DNA from: an uncultured Collinsella sp.
GTDB taxonomy: Bacteria > Actinomycetota > Coriobacteriia > Coriobacteriales > Coriobacteriaceae
Reading direction: 5' to 3'
DNA length: 48,470 bases
NCBI GenBank assembly: GCA_900556605.1
Contig: USPC01000004.1
Span: forward strand, 1-48,470
The notes under the pieces were generated by a model. That model saw only the letters and a program-made list of their open reading frames with translations. It made no database searches and was not told the DNA's origin. The stretch's first letter is position 1, and every line of letters starts with the position of its first letter. This document shows positions 1-7,287 of this stretch, piece by piece. Made by a program: the position numbers and the translations under genes.

Positions 1-50
1 GATCTACACGTAAGGAGTCGTCGGCAGCGTCAGATGTGTATAAGAGACAG
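1..50 (+). other. Untrimmed Nextera sequencing adapter (artefact)
   Basis: Bases 1-9 are the tail of the Illumina P5 primer, 10-17 (GTAAGGAG) match an i5 index, 18-31 are the Read 1 adapter and 32-50 (AGATGTGTATAAGAGACAG) are the Tn5 mosaic end. Genomic sequence therefore starts at 51. The adapter gives the first gene a false C-terminal tail and creates a spurious opposite-strand reading frame beginning MCIRDR. Confidence 0.97.
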
Positions 51-840
51 GGTCGAGACCGACCTTGAGGATTCCCAGGATGCCGATCTTGATCATGCCG
101 CCGGACATGAGGGCGGACACGTTGGACGGCGCCTCGGGGTGCGCCTGGGGCAGCCAGGAGTGCAGCGGGATGATACCGGCCTTTGCGCCGAATCCGAAGA
201 ACGCGAGGACGAAGCACGCGGAGGAGACGGCGGGTCCAAAGTCATGCGTACGGAAATCACTGAAGCTGAAGGAACCGCCCACGCCGTTGGTCATGAGCAG
301 GAAGCTCGCCATGATAAGGACAAAGCCCACGTGCGCGATGACGAAGTAGAGCCAACCGCCCCTAATGGAGTTCTTGTTCTCCTCGATAACGACAAGGAAG
401 TAGCTCGTAAGGGACATGAGCTCAAAGGCGACCAGGAACCAGAACACGTTGTCGGCGGTGATGACGAGCATCATCGAGGCGACGAAGGTGTTCATGAAGA
501 AACCGGCGCGCCCGACCTTGCCCGGGTACTCATCGAAGTAGGACAGACCGTAGATGAAGCCCGCAAAGGCGAGGATTGAGATGAGGACCACGATCAGGCC
601 CGCAAGGCCGTTGAGCAAGAGCTCGAGACGGGCGAACGGGAAAAAGAAGACCGTGTTGAGGGACGAAACGTCGCCAAGCACGGCCTCGAGGCCCGCGATG
701 AACGACAGCACGGCCGCGACGGCGCCGATCAGGCAGCCGGCGGTCTTGGCGGCGTTATCGGCCTTGATCAGCAGAACCGAGGCGAGCGCACCGATGCACG
801 AGACGGCAAGCGATGCGATAAACAGCGTCATGCTATCCAT
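51..840 (-). CDS. hyfB: Formate hydrogenlyase/hydrogenase-4 membrane subunit (HycC/HyfB-like), 3' end missing
   Basis: About 263 N-terminal residues of a multi-spanning protein of the NuoL/NuoM/Mrp antiporter-like family. The segment has six or more hydrophobic helices and the conserved stretch with GIIPLHSWLPQAHPEAPS, the mark of the proton-translocating core. HycC/HyfB-type proteins are usually around 600 aa, so more than half the gene lies beyond the contig end. It starts at an ATG at 840 inside the last codons of the upstream ferredoxin gene (8-nt overlap), as expected for translational coupling. It follows fdhF and a HycB-like gene, so it is probably the membrane anchor of a formate hydrogenlyase; the hydrogenase subunits would follow off the window. 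HycC and HyfB cannot be told apart here. Confidence 0.88.
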
Positions 841-1450
841 TGTTTACGCTCCCTTCTGCTTTCTCGGACAGGCCCTGGGCCACAGCGGTAACATCGACGG
901 CCGGACCGTTTTCGATCGAGCGCAGGCGCTTGGCCTCGTCGAGCTCGCGATCGGCCGCGCCGCCCATGACGGTCAGCGCCTTGGTGGGGCACGCCGCCAC
1001 ACAATGCGGGCCGTCCGGATCGAAGGCACACAGGTCGCACTTGACGGCGCAGGTGTACTGGCCAGGAGCCCACGTAAGCAGGCTGCTCAGGGACTTAGGA
1101 TACGAAGGCGTCGGGTCGCACATGCCTGCGACACCGGCGATAGACGTGCCATCGGGATGGATGGCTCCGAAGGGGCACGCGATGGCGCACAGCCTGCACC
1201 CGATGCACTCCTGCTCCTTGACGTGGATGCGATCGCCATCGTGCTCGATGGCATTCACCGGGCAAACCTCGGCGCAGGGAGCACCCTCGCAATGGTGGCA
1301 GGCAAGGGCGGCCGAAATACCGCCGGTCTTCACGAGCGCCAGGCGCGGCGTATCCTGAAGACCCTGCATCCGGTGGGCGTCGGCACAGGCGGACTGGCAT
1401 GTTCCGCAGCCGATGCACCTCTCCGGGTTGATGTCGATGAAGCGGTTCAT
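833..1450 (-). CDS. hycB: Four-cluster [4Fe-4S] ferredoxin subunit of formate hydrogenlyase (HycB/HyfA-like)
   Basis: A 205-aa polyferredoxin with four cysteine motifs in order: CIGCGTCQSAC, CHHCEGAPCAEVCP, CIGCRLCAIACP and CDLCAFDPDGPHCVAACP. This is the pattern of HycB/HyfA/HydN-type electron-transfer subunits, which carry electrons from formate dehydrogenase to the hydrogenase. The ATG at 1450 is preferred to an in-frame GTG at 1456 because AAAGGAAGTGGGG precedes it. It lies between fdhF and the membrane subunit gene, so it is the likely electron conduit of the complex. The fourth motif has a longer spacer, as in other members of the family. Confidence 0.88.
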   Translation of the reverse strand: MNRFIDINPERCIGCGTCQSACADAHRMQGLQDTPRLALVKTGGISAALACHHCEGAPCAEVCPVNAIEHDGDRIHVKEQECIGCRLCAIACPFGAIHPDGTSIAGVAGMCDPTPSYPKSLSSLLTWAPGQYTCAVKCDLCAFDPDGPHCVAACPTKALTVMGGAADRELDEAKRLRSIENGPAVDVTAVAQGLSEKAEGSVNNG

Positions 1451-1472
1451 CCCCACTTCCTTTCAAAATAAC

Positions 1473-1507
1473 GGGCCGGGCTCCCGAACGTACGGGACGC
1501 CCGGCCC
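1473..1507 (-). promoter_or_regulatory. Intercistronic hairpin between fdhF and hycB-like gene
   Basis: Perfect arms GGGCCGGGC (1473-1481) and GCCCGGCCC (1499-1507) enclose a smaller CCCG/CGGG stem. On the minus strand it is followed by GTTATTTTG. It could be a partial terminator or an mRNA-stabilising structure that sets the ratio of FdhF to the downstream subunits; the sequence does not decide which. Confidence 0.55.
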
Positions 1508-1528
1508 AAAAAGCCAACGAGAACGGGA

Positions 1529-3751
1529 CTACACGATTTGATTCACGTGCGTCTCGTCGTCGAACTTGGCGGCGCCAGGCTCAACGTCCTGGGGAGCGGC
1601 GGCGTCCACCAGAGCCTGCTTGAGCTCGGTGTACTGACGCTCGACCTCGCCCTCAGCCCAGACCTGGTCGGCAATGGCGTCGACCTGGCAGGCGGAGAAC
1701 TTGTCCTCGGGCGTATGCGAGACCGGGTCGACCTTGTGCATGGTCAGCTCGTTGCACTTGCCGATCCACCACTGATAGGTCATATAGACCGTGCCCTTGT
1801 TGATACGATCGCTCACGTCGGCACGGCTGTATACCTGGCCGCGGCGGCTGTGAATCGAGACGATGTCGCCATTCTTGATGCCGCGCGCCTGGGCGTCCGC
1901 GGGATTCATGCGGACAAAGCCGGGCTCGTCGGCAAGCAGTGCCAGCGTCTTGCAGTTGCCGGTCATCGAGCGGCAGCTGTAGTGGCCGACCTCGCGGACG
2001 GTGCACAGGATGAGCGGGTACTCATCGTCGGGAAGCTCGGAGGGCGCCTCCCAGTCGTGCGCCATCAGGTTGGCGCGGCCGTCCTTGGTGGTGAACTTGC
2101 CACCAGCGAACATGTCGGGCGTACCATGGTCGTTCACATCGGTGCTCTTGACCGGCCACTGGGCGTAACCGCCCTCGGGAGCCATCTTCTCGTAGGTCGC
2201 GCCCACAAAGTTGGGGCACAGGCTAATGCACTCGTTCCAGATCTGCTCGGTGTTGTCATAGTGCATGGGGTAGCCCATACGCGTGGACAGGTCCGCAAAG
2301 ATCTCCCAGTCGTGACGGCACTCGCCCTTGGGCGGAACGGCCGCGTCAAAGTGCTGGAAGCTACGGTCGGATGCGGTAAAGACACCCTCGTGCTCGCCCC
2401 AAGAGGTGGCAGGCAGGATGACGTCGGCGAGCATGGTCGTCTGCGTCATAAAGATGTCCTGGCAAATGAACAGATCCAGCTCGGAGAGCGTCTTGCGCAT
2501 TCCGGCCGAATCGGGCTCGGTCTGCACCGGGTCCTCGCCGTAGTTGTAGAAGCAGTGCACCTTGCCCTCGTCGACCAGGTGGCCCAGGTCGGTGAGCTTG
2601 TAGCCCTCCTCGAGCGGGAGCTTTTCCTCGGGCACGCCCCAAGCCTTTGCAAACTTGGCGCGTACGGCGGGGTCGGTGACCTTTTGGTAGCCAGGGTACA
2701 GGTTGGGCAGCATGCCCATATCGCAGGAGCCCTGGACGTTATTCTGGCCACGCACGGGCGCGAGGCCGGAATTGGGTTTGCCGATCTGGCCGGCAACGCA
2801 GGCGATGGAGGCGATGGTGTGCACCGTCTTCAAGTTCTGCTTCTGCTGGCACACGCCCATACCCCAGCCAATGATGGCGGAGGGCTTCGCCGTGGCGTAC
2901 ATCTCGGCAGCTTGGTGGATCAACGCGGGCTCGACACCCGTGATGTCCTGTACGGATTCGGGAGTGTAGTTCTTGATGGTCTCCCACCACTCGTCAAAGC
3001 CGTTCGTGTGCTCGGCGACGAATTCCTTGTCGTAGAGGCCATCGTTGACCAAGCAGTTGGCAAAGGCGTTGAGGAACGCGACGTTGCAACCGTTCTTGAT
3101 CGGAAGGTAGAGATCGGCGATACGCGCGGTTTCGATATGGCGCGGGTCGGCGACGATGATCTTGCAACCCTTTTCTTTGGCTCGCACGATACGCCTTGCG
3201 ACGATGGGGTGCGAATCGGCAGGGTTATAGCCGAAGAGGAAAATGCAGCCCGCATCCTCCATACCGGGGATGGAGCATGACATGCAACCTGAACCAACCG
3301 TGTCCATCAGACCGAGGACAGTAGGGCCGTGTCAAGTACGGGCGCAGTTGTCTACGCTGTGGGTGCCGATGCACGCACGCGTAAACTTCTGCATGACGTA
3401 GTTCGCCTCATTGCCGCCGCCTCGCGAAGAGCCGGTGGTCATGACAGCGTTAGGACCATATTCGTCAATTATGGCCTGCATCTTAGATGCGGTGAAATCC
3501 AGTGCCTCGTCCCAGCTTACGCGCTCAAGATCCGCGCCCTTGGTGCGGCGGATCATCGGGTGCAGTACGCGAGGAGTCAAGATCTTAGTGTCGTTGATGA
3601 AGTCATAGCCGCTCATGCCCTTAAGGCACAGCTCGCTCTGGTTGGTGATGCCGTTGAGCGGCTCGGTGCCCACGACCTGGCCGTTTTGGACCAGGAGGTT
3701 AAACTGGCAACCGGCGCCGCAATACGGGCAGATCACTTTATGCTTCTCCAT
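1529..3751 (-). CDS. fdhF: Selenocysteine-containing formate dehydrogenase H
   Basis: The catalytic subunit that oxidises formate to CO2 at a molybdenum bis-MGD centre. The reading frame is continuous for 740 aa if the in-frame TGA at 3334-3332 is read as selenocysteine. Residue 140 is then Sec, in the context ARTUHGP, with His141 after it, the same numbering as E. coli FdhF. The N-terminus has the single [4Fe-4S] ligands C8, C11, C15 and C42, also as in E. coli. A later stretch, FGYNPADSHPIV, is typical of the family. The start at 3751 has AAGGAGGGTGTC before it; an upstream in-frame start at 3802 lacks this support. It is followed by a HycB-like gene and preceded by a HydN-like gene. An automatic caller will split it in two at the TGA. 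Confidence 0.96.
3301..3334 (-). promoter_or_regulatory. Bacterial SECIS element of fdhF with its UGA
   Basis: The UGA (3334-3332) is followed by 11 nt and then a hairpin with stem TGTCC/GGACA (3320-3316 and 3305-3301) and loop TCGGTCTGAT. The loop keeps the GGTCTG found in the E. coli fdhF SECIS, and the 11-nt distance is the same there. This is the site recognised by SelB with Sec-tRNA. selA, selB and selC are not in this window. Confidence 0.88.
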
Positions 3752-3826
3752 GACACCCTCCTTCCTTTTTCTGCTACCGAATGCTCGGTACTTATTTGAC
3801 AATCATTGGGCCTGTCGCCCCAACGC

Positions 3827-4345
3827 TTACGCCTCGTTTTCGATGGTGGCGCGGGCACGCTCGGCAGTCAGTTCTGCCAAACGTTCCTCGTCTACCAGGG
3901 TGAGGCCCTTGGTCGGGCACGCCTCGGCACACGCCGGACCGCCGGGACGGTCCACGCACAGGTCGCACTTGAGCACGAAGCTCTTGGTCTGCGAACCCAC
4001 GCGAACGTCGCCCATCAAGACGGGGGCCTGCGTGGTCGCCACGCTCACGGCGCCAAAGGGGCATGCCATGACGCAGCTCTTGCAGCCGATGCAGTTGTCC
4101 TCGTTGACGCCGATGCGATGGTTCTTTGGATCAAAGAACAAGGCGCCCGTAGGACAGGCCTTCGCGCACGGGGCATCCTCGCAGTGATGGCATGCCACCG
4201 GTGCGGAGATCTCGTACGTACGCGTCACGCGCAGGCGCGGCGCGGCGATGTTACCGGGGATGTCGTGCGCCTCGATACACGCCGCCATGCAGGTTTGACA
4301 CCCAATGCAGCGCGAAGAATCGGCTACGACTCGCTTATTACCCAT
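3827..4345 (-). CDS. hydN: HydN-like four-cluster ferredoxin
   Basis: A 172-aa polyferredoxin with four cysteine motifs: CIGCQTCMAAC, CHHCEDAPCAKACP, CIGCKSCVMACP and CDLCVDRPGGPACAEACP. It resembles HydN, which is encoded next to fdhF in enterobacteria and helps formate dehydrogenase H activity. The start at 4345 is set by GGAGGGAGTGAACAAC before the ATG; upstream in-frame starts would run into the promoter region. It is the first gene of the fdhF operon, with a 75-nt gap to the fdhF start. Whether it passes electrons directly or assists maturation cannot be told from sequence. Confidence 0.8.
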   Translation of the reverse strand: MGNKRVVADSSRCIGCQTCMAACIEAHDIPGNIAAPRLRVTRTYEISAPVACHHCEDAPCAKACPTGALFFDPKNHRIGVNEDNCIGCKSCVMACPFGAVSVATTQAPVLMGDVRVGSQTKSFVLKCDLCVDRPGGPACAEACPTKGLTLVDEERLAELTAERARATIENEA

Positions 4346-4773
4346 GTTGTTCACTCCCTCCTGAATCCCTTGCCGGAGAGACCCTGTCGACATTGACCCA
4401 AGCCGCCCGTGGCCTGGCATCGACGAATCGAATGCATGCGGCGAAACATGCACTCGGTAGAGTTTCTCCAACGATATACAGGTTAAATATACGCAGTTGC
4501 AGGGGGCAAACTTGAGCATAGGCCCTGCAATACGGGTGTATTGCAGGGGTTTTGGCAGGTTGGAATTATTCTCTAGAAGCTATAAAGGTGAGTGTATTAC
4601 ATGCGTACATCCACGAAAGATTTCACGCTCGCTTCTGAAGGATGTAGTACGTTTGTATTATTGTTCAGTCTCAATTACTCTAGTGCAATAAAGTAGTTGT
4701 TATAAAATTGGCTATTATTAGCCGATGCTGTATTTGACTATTCATATTGCACGCTCATTAAGGGAGGCCAGTG
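4346..4773. promoter_or_regulatory. Divergent intergenic region with operator-like palindrome upstream of the fdhF operon
   Basis: A relatively AT-rich region of 428 bp with no convincing gene. A perfect 11-bp inverted repeat, CCCTGCAATAC/GTATTGCAGGG, lies at 4523-4533 and 4538-4548 around a 4-nt centre. A third copy of the half-site TTGCAGGG is at 4497-4504. A TATATT-like box for minus-strand transcription lies near 4485-4490, about 50 bp downstream of the palindrome. The layout suggests an activator site for the formate hydrogenlyase operon. The rest must hold the promoter of the toxin-antitoxin pair. Confidence 0.5.
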
Positions 4774-5097
4774 ATGACATCGACTCAAAAACGAGCCATC
4801 CTGCAGGTGCGCATTCGCGAGGAAGACAAGCAGCATGCCGAGCATCTCTACGATGCCATGGGCACATCGCTCGCCGAGGCTGTCCGCTTATTTGTCGCGC
4901 AAAGCATTTTGATGCGCAAGCTCCCCTTTCAGCCGGTCGCCGTGCGCTCAAAGGACGGCACCGCCGCCTATGGATCGCTCAAAGCATATGGTGACCCCAA
5001 TCGCCGCGCCGAGGAGCGCAATGCCTGGATTGAATACCTAGCCACAGAAAGTGATGAGTCGGTTTTGGGTCCCGAGGAAGTAGATATCCATGAGTAG
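4774..5097 (+). CDS. RelB/DinJ-like ribbon-helix-helix antitoxin
   Basis: A 107-aa protein. Residues about 8-50 (LQVRIREEDK and MGTSLAEAVRLFVAQS, then LPFQP) match the ribbon-helix-helix dimerisation and DNA-binding domain of RelB/DinJ antitoxins. The C-terminal half is polar and acidic, suited to wrapping a toxin. The ATG at 4774 is chosen over the adjacent GTG at 4771 because AGGGAGG at 4761-4767 is better spaced. It overlaps the next gene by 8 nt, the usual arrangement of an antitoxin-toxin pair, and probably represses its own promoter. Confidence 0.82.
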   Translation: MTSTQKRAILQVRIREEDKQHAEHLYDAMGTSLAEAVRLFVAQSILMRKLPFQPVAVRSKDGTAAYGSLKAYGDPNRRAEERNAWIEYLATESDESVLGPEEVDIHE

Positions 5098-5566
5098 CAC
5101 CATCATCGACGAGACCGTCATCCTGCGCTACCTGCTTAACGACGACGAGGTCCTGTCACCGCGCGCCGCCAAGGTCATCGCCACGCGCACCGCTCGCGTC
5201 TACCCCGAGATCATCACACGCGTCGTGGTCACGCTGCGCGACGTCTATAAGGTTCCCCGCGTTGAGATTGCTACGGCCATGAGAAGGCTGCTCGATGACG
5301 TCATGGCCGACGAGCCCACCGTTGTCGCCCTTGCCGTCAAACTCTTTGGCAAGACCCATATGGACTTTACCGACTGCCTCCTCGCAGCCCGAACCGCCAT
5401 CTACAACGATGATGTCGTGAGCTTTGGCAAGCCCATCATCCAAGGCATGATCGATTACCGCCGCAAGCGCCAAACCGCCGCCGATGCTCGCGACCGCGCC
5501 GCCGAATCCCGCAGCCGCAGCACCGACTCCACCATCGACAAACTCCGTCACCACCCCCGCAGCTAA
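5090..5566 (+). CDS. PIN-domain (VapC-like) putative toxin
   Basis: A 158-aa protein with the PIN fold signature: IIDETVILRYLL with Asp7, Glu40, and DFTDCLLAA with Asp92 and Asp95. PIN toxins are Mg-dependent ribonucleases that cut tRNA or rRNA. The last motif is SFGK where most families have TFD-K, so the fourth acidic residue is missing. The final 40 residues form an Arg-rich, low-complexity tail not needed for the fold. The partner is RelB/DinJ-like, not a VapB type, which is a mixed pairing. Activity is plausible but not certain given the altered last motif. Confidence 0.75.
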   Translation: MSSTIIDETVILRYLLNDDEVLSPRAAKVIATRTARVYPEIITRVVVTLRDVYKVPRVEIATAMRRLLDDVMADEPTVVALAVKLFGKTHMDFTDCLLAARTAIYNDDVVSFGKPIIQGMIDYRRKRQTAADARDRAAESRSRSTDSTIDKLRHHPRS

Positions 5567-5580
5567 CCCCATCCCCTCCT

Positions 5581-5649
5581 AAGTTGCGGTGAAATAGTTC
5601 CTGGATTTAGGCTTATTCGAGCTTTTCAGGAACTATTTCACCGCAACTT
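5581..5649. repeat. 69-nt palindromic repeat, copy 1
   Basis: Perfect 23-bp arms, starting AAGTTGCGGTGAAATAG and continuing TTCCTG, flank a 23-nt centre. Total length is 69 nt. Copies 2 and 3 at 6892 and 30521 have the same outer 17 nt and exactly the same length. On RNA it would fold into a long stable hairpin. Confidence 0.9.
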
Positions 5650-5821
5650 TCTGTAAGGATGGTTTTTAGTGCCGCCGAGGGGCACTAATCAACCGTTTGC
5701 CGATATGTTTGGCTCTGACTCATGACTCTGACCTGCACCGTCAAGCTTTTGGTCAGTTCATGGCAAGGTCTGGCGGACCAAATATGGGATAGCGTAGTGT
5801 CATTCACTCCCCCTCGAGACC

Positions 5822-6829
5822 ATGGGGTCGAAAATGAGTCATGATAAACGCTGTTCCAAACCGCAAGCAGAGCTGTTCTTCCGGTTATTCGAGGCCCATC
5901 ATAGCGGGCACCTGTTTGTAGCTACCAAAAAATGGGATGAACGCTGTGCCTACGCGCTCATGCAAAATAAGATGATTATTCGACTCTACAACCATGTCTA
6001 CGCTGATCCCGCGTATTGGAATGACCTCTGCGTCGAAGATCGAATCTTTCAATTGGCATCCGCTATTGCTGTCGTTGAACCGGATGCCGTGTTTTGTGGA
6101 GCAACGGCGGCACTGCTCTATGGCATCGGTTCTGCATATTCGCTTCTCGACAGGGTGCAAGTGCTGCTACCGCGTTCCACCAGACGCGATATGTACGCAT
6201 TCGTTGAATACCGACGCTGGCGGCCGGGCGACGTATGGCAGCTCGGCCCGTTTACGTTAACGGATCCATATCGCACGGTGGTCGACATCGCCCGAACGAG
6301 CGCTTTTCGATATGCACTAGGCTATGTCGACGGGTTGGCTCGTGAGTACGGTGTCGAGCGTGAAGAATTGCGTGCATATGCACAAGCGAACTGTCGCGGA
6401 CTGCACGGCATTGCGCGCGCATTTGACGTTTTTGAACACATGGATGGCAGATCGGATAACGGTGGAGAATCCGAGGCACGGGCGGCAATGATTCTGGCGG
6501 GAGTTGCCGCTCCCGAACTTCAGGTTGAAATCACTCGACCGGGAAACGCCGGCTATTATTTGGCAGATTACGGCTGGCAGATGCCAGACGGCTCTTGGAT
6601 GCTGGCTGAGCTGCATGGACTAGGCAAGTTTGAGGACGATGCCCAAAATGATCCGGAACATACTGCGGCAAAAACCTATCGAGCTGCCCTCGTGCGCGAC
6701 GCGAACCTGCGTGCCATGGGCCACAACGTCATTCATTTCAAGCTCTCAGACACCTACGATGTCAAAGCGTTCGGCTCCATGATGCGCGGCTACGGCATAC
6801 CAACCACAAAGCCCTACGCAGACTCCTGA
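5822..6829 (+). CDS. AbiEi-like protein with nuclease-like C-terminal domain
   Basis: A 335-aa protein of uncertain function. Residues about 1-190 resemble AbiEi-type antitoxin/transcriptional regulators (VFCGATAALLYGIG, then LTDPYRTVVDIAR). The C-terminal part has the layout of actinobacterial proteins with a DUF559/Vsr-like PD-(D/E)XK fold: a Glu after GGE, LADYGW with an Asp, and LAELHGLGKF with a Glu. Related proteins are common in actinobacteria as stand-alone accessory genes, often automatically called type IV toxin-antitoxin components. No AbiEii toxin gene lies next to it. The start is unsure: an ATG at 5834 has a slightly better upstream GGGG. It lies between two copies of the 69-nt palindrome. 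Confidence 0.6.
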   Translation: MGSKMSHDKRCSKPQAELFFRLFEAHHSGHLFVATKKWDERCAYALMQNKMIIRLYNHVYADPAYWNDLCVEDRIFQLASAIAVVEPDAVFCGATAALLYGIGSAYSLLDRVQVLLPRSTRRDMYAFVEYRRWRPGDVWQLGPFTLTDPYRTVVDIARTSAFRYALGYVDGLAREYGVEREELRAYAQANCRGLHGIARAFDVFEHMDGRSDNGGESEARAAMILAGVAAPELQVEITRPGNAGYYLADYGWQMPDGSWMLAELHGLGKFEDDAQNDPEHTAAKTYRAALVRDANLRAMGHNVIHFKLSDTYDVKAFGSMMRGYGIPTTKPYADS

Positions 6830-6891
6830 CCGGCTGCCCTCATCTTCTCGACAACAGAACCCATCATCGACCCAGCCCGCTCGGTCTCAAT

Positions 6892-6960
6892 AAGTTGCGG
6901 TGAAATAGTTCCTGAATAACAGCTTTTGCGGCTAATCCAGGAACTATTTCACCGCAACTT
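6892..6960. repeat. 69-nt palindromic repeat, copy 2
   Basis: The 23-bp arms (6892-6914 and 6938-6960) are identical to those of copy 1; only the 23-nt centre differs. With copy 1 it brackets the AbiEi-like gene. Confidence 0.9.
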
Positions 6961-7039
6961 AGGAGGGGATGTGGGGTCCCGGCATGTATATGAAAATGGC
7001 TCTGGTCCCAAAAGGAATCAGAGCCATTCGTCTATCTTA

Positions 7040-7113
7040 TGGAGCGGGCGACGGGAATCGAACCCGCGTCATCAGCTTGGAAGGCTGGGGTTCTACCATT
7101 GAACTACGCCCGC
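7040..7113 (-). tRNA. tRNA-Gly (anticodon TCC)
   Basis: Cloverleaf with acceptor arms GCGGGCG/CGCCCGC, D-loop TTCAATGGTAGAA, anticodon loop CTTCCAA and T-loop GGTTCGATTCC. The discriminator base is U, and CCA is encoded in the DNA. It is 6 nt downstream of tRNA-Pro and probably cotranscribed with it. Confidence 0.96.
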
Positions 7114-7119
7114 AAGATA

Positions 7120-7196
7120 TGGTCGGGACGACAGGATTTGAACCTGCGACATCCTGCTCCCAAAGCAGGCGCGCTACCAAACTGCGCCACGTCCCG
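7120..7196 (-). tRNA. tRNA-Pro (anticodon TGG)
   Basis: Acceptor arms CGGGACG/CGTCCCG, D-loop AGTTTGGTAGCGC, anticodon loop TTTGGGA and T-arm GCAGGTTCAAATCCTGT. The discriminator base is A, and CCA is encoded. It is the first of two tRNAs read from the promoter at 7248-7276. Confidence 0.96.
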
Positions 7197-7247
7197 AAGG
7201 TGTTGAGCAGCTAAGGTCTAAACCTTGCGTGTCCCAAAGCGAAGGAA

Positions 7248-7276
7248 ATTATAGGGGAGACTCCCCGCCTGTGCAA
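7248..7276 (-). promoter_or_regulatory. Promoter of the tRNA-Pro/tRNA-Gly unit
   Basis: On the minus strand, TTGCAC (-35, 7276-7271) and a perfect TATAAT (-10, 7253-7248) are separated by 17 nt. This is a canonical sigma-70-type promoter about 50 nt upstream of tRNA-Pro. Confidence 0.8.
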
Positions 7277-7287
7277 GCATTGATGCC

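Noticed and set aside
34..579. Plus-strand frame starting MCIRDR
   Set aside because: Its start is the adapter sequence and the rest is antisense to hyfB.
1529..3307. fdhF as two genes or a pseudogene broken by a stop
   Set aside because: The break is a TGA at the Sec position with a SECIS hairpin; both sides are in one frame and fully conserved.
5581..6960. Palindromes as part of a CRISPR array
   Set aside because: Repeats are palindromic over their full length, 1.3 kb apart and enclose a gene; no regular spacers or cas genes.
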